This document shows positions 1 through 8,019 of a DNA stretch of 20,926 nucleotides, in pieces. Source of the DNA: Chromera velia (Eukaryota > Sar > Chromeraceae); NCBI GenBank assembly GCA_018398765.1, contig JAHBMJ010001234.1, forward strand, positions 12,501 to 33,426. The letters are read 5' to 3'. Under the pieces are notes generated by a model that worked only from the letters and a program-made list of their open reading frames with translations, was not told the DNA's origin and did no database searches. Every line of letters starts with the position of its first letter. Within the stretch, counting starts at the first letter, position 1. The translations under genes were made by a program, and so were the position numbers.

Positions 1-1
1 G

Positions 2-3000
2 AAGGAAAACAAGAGAGAACGCAGAGAGGGGGGGCGGCTCTTGCAAAACTTCAAGAGTGGTGCGCTCCGTAGTGCTCTCGGTGGCCTGGCCTCGGGGCCC
101 CGTAGCTCTTTGCCCCTCCCCTCTCACGTGAACCCCCCACCCCCTTCCCCATCTGCCGAACCAGAGGAGACAGCAGGGGGTGGGACTCAGATCCCCTCAC
201 CGACTCGAGGCGATGGTCTGACGTCTCTCCTCCCCTCGATCCTCTATCCCCCCCCTCGATCCTCCCGTGGCACCTTTCCCCTTCCACCTCCCCAGAACCC
301 AGTACAGAATGCTGTAAACGAGTCTGCCGCTTCTGCAAGTGCCACCGCTCCGACCCATATCCCCTCTCAACGCTTCTCTTCCTCTTCTTCAAGCGCATCA
401 CAGGCAAAGCCCGGGCTCTCCCAAACACACCCACCCAGATCCCCCCGTCCGTTTTTGTTCAGGGATCCCTCCGCAGCAGACAGAGACAACAGAGAGAACC
501 AAACCCCCAGTCGCCGTCTTTCGCCTGTCTTCGAGGCTTCCTCTGTTTCGTATGTCTCTCCACACCCACACAGAAATCGAGAAGCGTTCTCTTCCCGCCC
601 ACTCGAAAGTCGAGAAGTGAGTTCACCACCGCAGATGCAAAGGGAGTCAGCGGGAGTGAAAGTAGAAAGGGGAAGAGAGAAAGGTTGGGATAGTGAGGAA
701 GAGGAAGAAGAGGACGAATTTATGAGAAGGGAAAGAGGAAGAGAGGAAAAATGGGACAGTGAAGCACAGGAAGAAGAGGACGAATTTATGGAGGGGGAAA
801 GAGGGAGAGAGGAAGAATGGGACAGTGAAGCACAGGAAGAAGAGGACGAATTTATGGAAAGGGAAAGAGGAAGAGAGGAACAATGGGACAGTGAAGCACA
901 GGAAGAAGAGGAGGAATTTATGGAAAGGGAAAGAGGGAGGGAGGAGGGGTGGGGCGGAGAGGTGGAGGAAGAGGCCAAGTCAGATTCGAGAGAAGTGAGA
1001 GTGAAAGTAGAAGAGGGCCTGGAGGAGGAAAACCCACAGCATCCTTCTGACAGTCAGCCTGTTCCGTCTCCTGCTGCTGCTCTTGGGCGAGATGCTCATT
1101 CCCCCCCTTCTGTTCCCCCTGCTGCTGCTGCTGCCGAACCAAAAGAGACGACAGAGAATAGAAAGTCTGCAGCCAAACGAGAAAGCGGAGTGGATGGGGT
1201 GAGTTGGGACAGAAAGAATTCCCGTTGGGTTGTGAAATATCGGGAAGATGGCCGAGTTTGCTTTCAGCGATTCCCCCCCGTGTCTTCCTACGAAAATGAT
1301 CAGGAGGCTCTGGAGGTAGCCATTCAGTTCAAAAAAGATATGACGCCAGCGGGAGAGGAGGAGAGTGAAAGAGAGGGGGGAAAAGGAGACCCTCCGCCGG
1401 ACCAGAAGGGTTCTCAGCAGCTGTCCGGACATACAGCCGCACCCCCTTCCTCGTCTAACAGAGGTAGAGGGAGAGCAGCAGGGACCGAGGAGAAGAGAGA
1501 GAGCGGGGTGGTTGGCGTTACGTGGCAGAGGCAGCACGAAGCTTGGGCTGTCTCCTGTTCACTTGGTAAGTCGGGTTCTGCTCAAATTGAGTTTCCTGAA
1601 TCGAATTTTGGGAAGGAGAACGCACTGCAGAAAGCCATAGAATGTCGGGAGGAGATGTTGAGATTGAAGGGGGAGGGTTGGAGTGACCCCAAGGCTATGC
1701 GAAAGAAGATGCGCGAAGTCTTTCCGCTCCCCCCTAGGATCTCATCCGCTCCCTCATCAGATACAAGAAAAGAGCAAGGCGTTAGAGAAGAAGGAGAAGG
1801 TGGAAGAGGGAAGGTGCGAGATGATTCAGAGTCGCAATCCAACGAGAGGAGTTCAAAGAGTGAGAGAAAGGAGGGAGACACTGTCAGCGGGCTGGCAGAG
1901 ATTGACTGGCGGGAGAGTCATAAAAGTTGGCGGGTCTGCTGTACTTTTTTTCCGGGTGCAGGTGGGAAGCTGACACTTTCTTTCCCCGAGTCGAAATACG
2001 GAAAGATCGGGGCAGAGAAGAGAGCGAAGGGGTGTAAGTTAGAGATGAATAAAATGAGAGAGGAGGGGAGAACAGACGTTGAAGAGATGAATGCAGAGCT
2101 TGCAGAGAAATACAAATCCGACCCTTTGAATCAGAATCGCTCCTCTTCCTGTGCCTCTGCCTCTGCCCCCTCGTCTTCTGCCCGGGTGACCGGACAACAG
2201 AGTGGAGGGTTGTATCTGAGTAATCGTTTCCCGCAGAAGGGGGGGGGGAAGGCAAGAGAGAGTGGGTTTGTTGGGGTTGCGTGGAACGATCGCAATCAAT
2301 CCTGGCAGGTCAGTTTCAGGGGGCAGTACGGAGGTTCCTTTGCTGTCGGTCTGCATGGAGAAGAGAAGGCCCTGCAGAAAGCCGTTGCCGCCCGCAAAGC
2401 GCTGCAAAGAAAGCGCTTGGGAAGGGGAAGGGGGAGGAGACCTGCGGGTCTTGCCGAAGGGCGTTGCAGGAGAGAGTCCGAGACAAAACCAGAGAATGAT
2501 TTCGGGTGGTCGTCTGGGGTAGAGGGAGGGGGGAAGGAGGGAAAGCATGAGAGTGGGGTCAGTGGAGTCTCTTGGGAGCAGTATGGGAGAAGGTGGTTTG
2601 CCAACATTTGGATAAATGGTCACCAGTTTGGCAAGTACTTCAGTGCGTCCGTGCATGGGTACAAAGATGCTTTGCAGAGAGCAAAAGAGTGTCGGGAAGA
2701 GTTGGAAAAGATGAAAGCGGCAGGGAGAACAGACATTGAGAAAATCAAGGCAGAACTCGACAAAAAGTTTAGGCAGAGCGGTCGGCCAGAAGGGGTTCAT
2801 TGGGAAAAGACAGGGAGGAGATGGATTGCCAATATCTCAGTTCAGAATCGCCCGCTTCACCTCTACTTCCCTGTGCATGTGTATGGGAAGAGTGAGGCAC
2901 TGCAGAAAGCGACCGAGTGTCGGAAGGAGATGATTAGGATGAAAGAGGCCGGAAGAACAGATGCGGAAGGCATGAAGGCAGAACTCCAGAAGAAGTTCAA

Positions 3001-5889
3001 AAAAACCAGGAAACCCACCGCACACCTGAGGTTCTCGTCTGTCCCTCTGTGCTCTTCTGTCCCTCCCTCTGCTTCTGCCTCTTCCTCCTCTTCTGTTGCC
3101 CAAAAGCACAGACCCTGCAAAAAGAGAAAAGAGAGAGAGGCAGGGTCAGATACTGAGAACAACTACGGAGAGTCGGAGGACGATGAGAGCAGTGAGGGGG
3201 GTGAAGAGAGGGGGCAGGATAGGTCGGAAGGTGTTAGGTGGAGCACGTCTGGGGTAGAGGGAGGGGGGGAAGGAGAGGGAAAGCATGAGAGTGGGGTCAC
3301 AGGTGTCTCGTGGGAAAAGAGTGGGAGTAAGTGGTTTGCCAACATTTCCATAAATGCTCAGCAGTTTGGCAGGTACTTCAGTACGTCCGTGTACGGGTAC
3401 AGAGGTGCTTTGCAAAGAGCGAAGGGGTATCGGGAAGAGTTGGAAAAGATGAAAGCGGCAGGGAGAACAGACATTGAGAAAATCAAGGCAGAACTCGACA
3501 AAAAGTTTCCTAGTCCCGTGCAGGGCAGGGGGCGGCAAAAGAGAAAAAAAAGAGACGGAGAGTCAGATGCAGAGAATTGCAAGGGGGGGTCAGATGAGGA
3601 TGAGAGCGAGGGGGGGGTTGAAGAGAGGAGGCAGGGCTGTCGGCCAGAAGGTGTTACTTGGGAAAAGACAGGGAGGAGATGGATTGCCAATATCTCAGTT
3701 CAGAATCGCCCGCTTCACCTCTACTTCCCTGTGCATGTGTATGGGAAGAGTGGGGCACTGCAGAAAGCGACCGAGTGTCGGAAGGAGATGGTTAGGATGA
3801 AAGAGGCTGGAAGGACAGATGTGGAAGGCATGAAGGCAGAACTCCAGAAGAAGTTCAAAAGTATCGGGAAACCCACCGCACACCTGAGGTGCTCTTCTGT
3901 CCCTCTCTCTGCTTCTGCCCCTTCCTCTTCTGTTGCCCTACAGCGCAGAGACTCGAAAAAGAGAAAAAAGAGAGAGGCAGGGTCGGACACTGAGAACGAC
4001 TATGGAGAGTCCGAGGACGATGAGAGCAGTGAGGGGGGTGAAGATAGGGGGCAGGATAGGTTGGAAGGTGTCACGTGGAAGAAGTCAAACAAACAATGGA
4101 TTGCAGGAATCTCGATCCGCAATCGCCTGCTTCAGATCGGTTTCTCCACGTCTGTTTTCGGTGGGAAGAGCGAGGCACGAGAGAGGGCGAATGCATGTAG
4201 GCGGGAGATGGAGAGGATGAAAGAGGCAGGAAGAACGGATTTGAAGGACATCAAAGCAGAGCTCAAACGGAAGTTCAAAAGTGGCACCGGCCCCCTCGCA
4301 AGGTCGCACGCCTCCCTGTCGTTTGCGGGAAGGAAAAGACATGGTGAAGGAAAGAAAGTGGGTGGGAGGGGGAGAGTTACCGTTTGTTCCCCTGACAGTA
4401 GGCCCGCGGATCGGGGTGGCAGTATTGGTGTGCGCCGATTGAATGGAGTGCGTGCTTCATATTGGGGCGCGAACTGCAGAATTGCCAACAAGGCAATGGT
4501 GATTTGGTTTTCCAACCTGAGGTACGGAGAGGGGGGTGCTCTGCAGAAGGCGAAAGAGTGCCGGAAGGAAATGGAACGCATGAAAAAGGAGGGGAGAACA
4601 GACGCTGAGGGTGTGAAAGAGGATCTCCACAGAATGTTCAAATCTGAGGAGAGCACTCACTCTGCCGTTCAACCCCCGTGTCATTCTTCTTCTTCTTCTT
4701 CTGCCTCTGCTTCTTCGTCTTCCGCTGCCTCGGCGGCTGCAGTTGGCAGACAGCGTGGAGGGGGTCTGTGTGTGAGGGGAGATTGGCAGCAGCCAAAAGG
4801 GTGCATAGGGGAAGGAAGAAAGAGGAAGGCAGATTCTCCCCTCTCCCCTTCCTCCTGCATTAGCCAAGCTGTGGCCGACGCCAAGCGCCCGTGTGAGAGT
4901 GCCGCTGATGACAGTCCCCCCACCTACACCAGCAATGTGCCGGGTGTCAGATGGGCACCTTCGGGCAACTCTTGGACCGCCTCTTTGAAGTTTGGGGCAC
5001 GGGTGAAGATTGAGAGCTTCTCCGCAAAGAAATATGGATTTAAAGCAGCGAAGGAGATGGCAGAGAAGAAAAAGAGAGAGTACCTATGGAAAAAGCAGAA
5101 GAACCTCATATCGTTGAGACAGAAGAACCAACACAAAGGTCTCTCTGCCTCTGAGTCTGCTCCGTCCCGAAGCGCCCTCCCGCCTCGCCCCGTTTTGAGG
5201 TACGGTTCCAATCTGTCTTTTTCTTCTGTTTCCGGACGGGGGGAGACAGAGGGAAAGGAAGGAGGAGGGGCGCCCATCTGCACATTGAAGAGACGCCTTG
5301 CTCTTTCAGGAGGCGCAAACGGCAGCGCGTCTGCCGCGTTGAGGAAGAAAACCAAAAAGGCACCGATGCCGCCAGTGGGAGAATTGGATGACGACGGGAA
5401 GAGGGTGGAAGGGGAAGGGAAAGGGGAAGGGGACGGTGATTGGCAGCAGAGCGAGAGAGAAAAGAAACGTCTTGGTGGGGGCATGGATGAGGATGAGGAG
5501 GGGGAGTACGCGAACGAGGGAGACATCAGTGGGGGGATGAAAATTGAAGGGGGGAGGGAATGTATGCAGAGACTTTTTGGTCCCCCCGTGTTTTCTGGTG
5601 CACCTCTTCCCTCTTCTTCTGTTCCCTCTTCCTCTTCGTCTTCCTCCTCTTCTTCCTCCTCTTCGTCTTCCTCCTCTTCTTCTGCCTCCGGTGCAGTAGT
5701 GCAAGCCCAAAGAAGTCTCGGGAGTTGGCAGGGGGACGGCAGAGCTGTTGAAGGAAAGGGAGACGGGGAGGGGGAGGAAAAGTCTGAAGACGAGGACGAT
5801 ATTAATAAAGACGCAGAGATAGGCCGACACAGCAGTTTCTACGAGAGTGCTCTGGTGGCGGCGATGGAGCACAAGAGACGACACCTCAT
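2..5889 (+). CDS. Exon 1: low-complexity N-terminus plus eleven AP2-like DNA-binding repeats
   Basis: A single uninterrupted reading frame of almost 5.9 kb. Residues are numbered from codon 41. Residues 1-200 are rich in Pro and Ser. Residues 211-300 are an acidic Glu/Arg tandem repeat. Eleven AP2-like repeats occupy 380-1685, separated by linkers rich in Ser, acidic residues or basic nuclear-localisation-like clusters such as KKRKKRE. A 19-Ser run lies near residue 1863. No membrane segment or signal peptide is visible. The multi-AP2 organisation with basic and acidic linkers is typical of ApiAP2-type regulators of apicomplexans and chromerids, though eleven copies is unusually many. Cryptic donor-like strings occur inside the exon (GTGAGT at 1199, GTAAGT at 1566), but the frame reads through conserved AP2 sequence there, so they are probably not used. 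If the GTGAGT at 5890 is not a donor, translation ends at TGA 5891-5893. Confidence 0.9.
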
Positions 5890-6380
5890 GTGAGTGAGCG
5901 AGCGTCTCTCCCTTCTTTGGTTGGGGCTACTTTTGGATGCATGGGTGAATTGGGAGAGAGCGCAGTCTGCCTGCGGAGTGCCTTCCTCGCATCTCTCCCT
6001 TTTAGTTGCTCTGACCGAATTGATCTTTGCATTGAGACGCAGTGACTGAGTGAGTGTGAGTGAGCCTGTTATCACCGATGTTTGTTTTGACTCTTGCGAT
6101 GATTCCTTCTTTGACAATTCCGTTCCGTTCATTCAATTGTCTTCTACTTGCTTGCTTCTTTGCAGGAGACTTCTGCACCCCGGCAACCTTCCCGGGGTGT
6201 GGAGGTACGAGGACTCAGACAGAGACGCGAGGGCAGACAGACGTCAGTCAGTCAGACAGGAAGGAAGGAGCCGACTTGCTGGTGGACTGTAAACCTTTGG
6301 AGTCCTGACGTAGATTCGTTTTTGCGGTATCCGTCCCTGTTTGTGTCTGCCTGTTTGTCTGGCTCTGCCTCTGTTCTCTG

Positions 6381-6449
<69 letters not shown>

Positions 6450-7976
6450 GGGAGAAAAACGAAACATCCTATATGTCTGTCGATCAAAGTGTTGCCTCTT
6501 TCTGTCTCTTCCCTTGCGTGGAGGCGGTTAAAGTAGTCTGTGACATCAAAGAGCGTGTGGAATACCAACGGGGGGTGTCTGCTGCCCGCGTTGTCTGAGT
6601 GAACTTCTTGTTCTTTTGCCGTTTCTTTTTCCTTCCTTTCTTCCTTTTTGTGTTCCTTTCTGCCCTCCTTCCTTCGTTTCGCAATTCGTTTGTTTATTTA
6701 TGTCCTTTCTCTCTCTCTCTCTCTCTCCCTGCTTGTCTCTTTCTTTTTTTCTTTCTTTCTTTCTTTCTTTCTTTCTTTCGCTCTTCCGCTCTTCTTCATT
6801 CTTACCTACTTTCCCTGTCTGCCGTGTACGTAAAAATAAAGAGGGAAGAAAAGGAAAAAACTAGTGAGTGTCTGAGGCAGTAAGGAAGAAAAAGAACAGA
6901 AAGAATGGCAGAAGACAACAAAACGGGGGCACGGGCGTGAGCGTGTTTTTGCTTCTATTTTTCTCTTTCTGCTCTCTGATTTTACCCTTTTGTCCTCTCT
7001 TTCTTCCTCCCCCCTTTCCTCACATGCAGGTGCGCGAACAAGGGCAGAGGAAAAGAACACGACCGTCTCTCGAGAGACGACCCAACAGCTTAAGAAGAGA
7101 TGGTGCACTCCTCTCGTCCTCCGGGGAAAGGAGGTCGCAGTCGTCGGGGATGGCGTTGTAGTCCAGAAGTCAGTCAGTCAGTCAGTCACCATGCAGGTCT
7201 CTCTCTACCTTTCTCTCTCTCTCTGCTGCGTCCCGAGCTGCCTGCCAAGTAGTTGGTGTTTGCAATCACTGATCAGACGCGAGAAAGTCCGGGAAAAAGT
7301 ATATTTCCGCATTGGACTTCAACTCCAGCCGTCTCGGCCCCTCATCATTCGGGTCAAAGATTCTCTCTTTTCCAACAATCGATCGGCTGAATCGATCATT
7401 CGTCGAGTGGATTGATATCGCAAAGTAGAACCGCGATAAGAGGCTGTAGCCATGCAATCGACCCATTTGCCTCGCTTGCCCGTGGTGTCGCGGCCATCTT
7501 CTTCCTTCCTCGTTCGTTCGAAGCGCATCACAGCAAACGACGCGACGAAACCCATACTTGCAGACTTCTCTCTCTCTTTTCTTCATTTGTCTGTTTTCTC
7601 AATAATTTCTTCTGACTTGCTTCGGAATCCACTGACCCTCGTCTTTCTATCTCTCTCTCTGTCTGTCTGTCGGTCGGTCTGCAGTTCCACCCTGGGTGTT
7701 CTGGTTGGGAGCGGCCTCTTCGTGACTCGGTCAGTAGTTGGGGTGGAGCTTTTCTGACGTTGAGATGCCCTTGGTGTTTTTTTTTCTGTTTTCTGTCTGT
7801 CCTTTTGCCTTGTGGACTGCACTCCGCACTTGAACAAACAATACACCATTTATTTCTCCAAGGTGAAAGATACGCACGTGTCTGCATGTGTGTCCATCCT
7901 GTTGTTTGTTTCTGAGTTTGTAGGAGTAAGAATTTCGCTCTGCATGTCGCCCGCAAAACCCTGTGTGTGTGTGAGT

Positions 7977-8019
<43 letters not shown>

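Larger units (their letters stand above)
2507..4060 (+). repeat. Tandem segmental duplication within the AP2 array
   Basis: A block at 2507-3238 (linker, repeats 5 and 6, acidic linker) is repeated from 3239 to about 4060 (linker, repeats 7 and 8, acidic linker). The linker starts are nearly identical (Trp-Ser then SGVEGGG), offset by 732 bp. The second copy contains an extra linker of about 120 bp between its two AP2 domains. Confidence 0.88.
6243..7029 (+). other. Intron 2 (787 nt) with microsatellites
   Basis: The donor is GTCAGTCAGTCAG (a tandem donor motif) and the acceptor is CACATGCAG after a long polypyrimidine stretch. It contains a compound (CT)n(GT)n array at 6382-6448 and a (CTTT)n array at 6737-6779. 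No other gene is seen in it. Confidence 0.7.

Noticed and set aside
41-43. TTG at 41 as the start codon of the AP2 protein
   Set aside because: TTG starts are not expected in a nuclear eukaryotic gene. The frame is open to base 2 and the first ATG is at 635, so the start is probably in an upstream exon.
671-936. CRISPR-like array
   Set aside because: The repeats are contiguous 66-bp coding units without spacers.
367-978. Antisense Ser-rich frames opposite the AP2 exon
   Set aside because: They mirror the Glu/Arg repeat of the + strand coding sequence. Composition explains their length.
1199-1570. GTGAGT (1199) and GTAAGT (1566) as splice donors within exon 1
   Set aside because: The frame continues through conserved AP2 sequence at both sites, so splicing there would destroy repeats 1 and 2.
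5891-5893. TGA as the true end of the AP2 gene
   Set aside because: It sits within a consensus GTGAGT donor, and all downstream exon phases fit. It is kept only as the alternative model.
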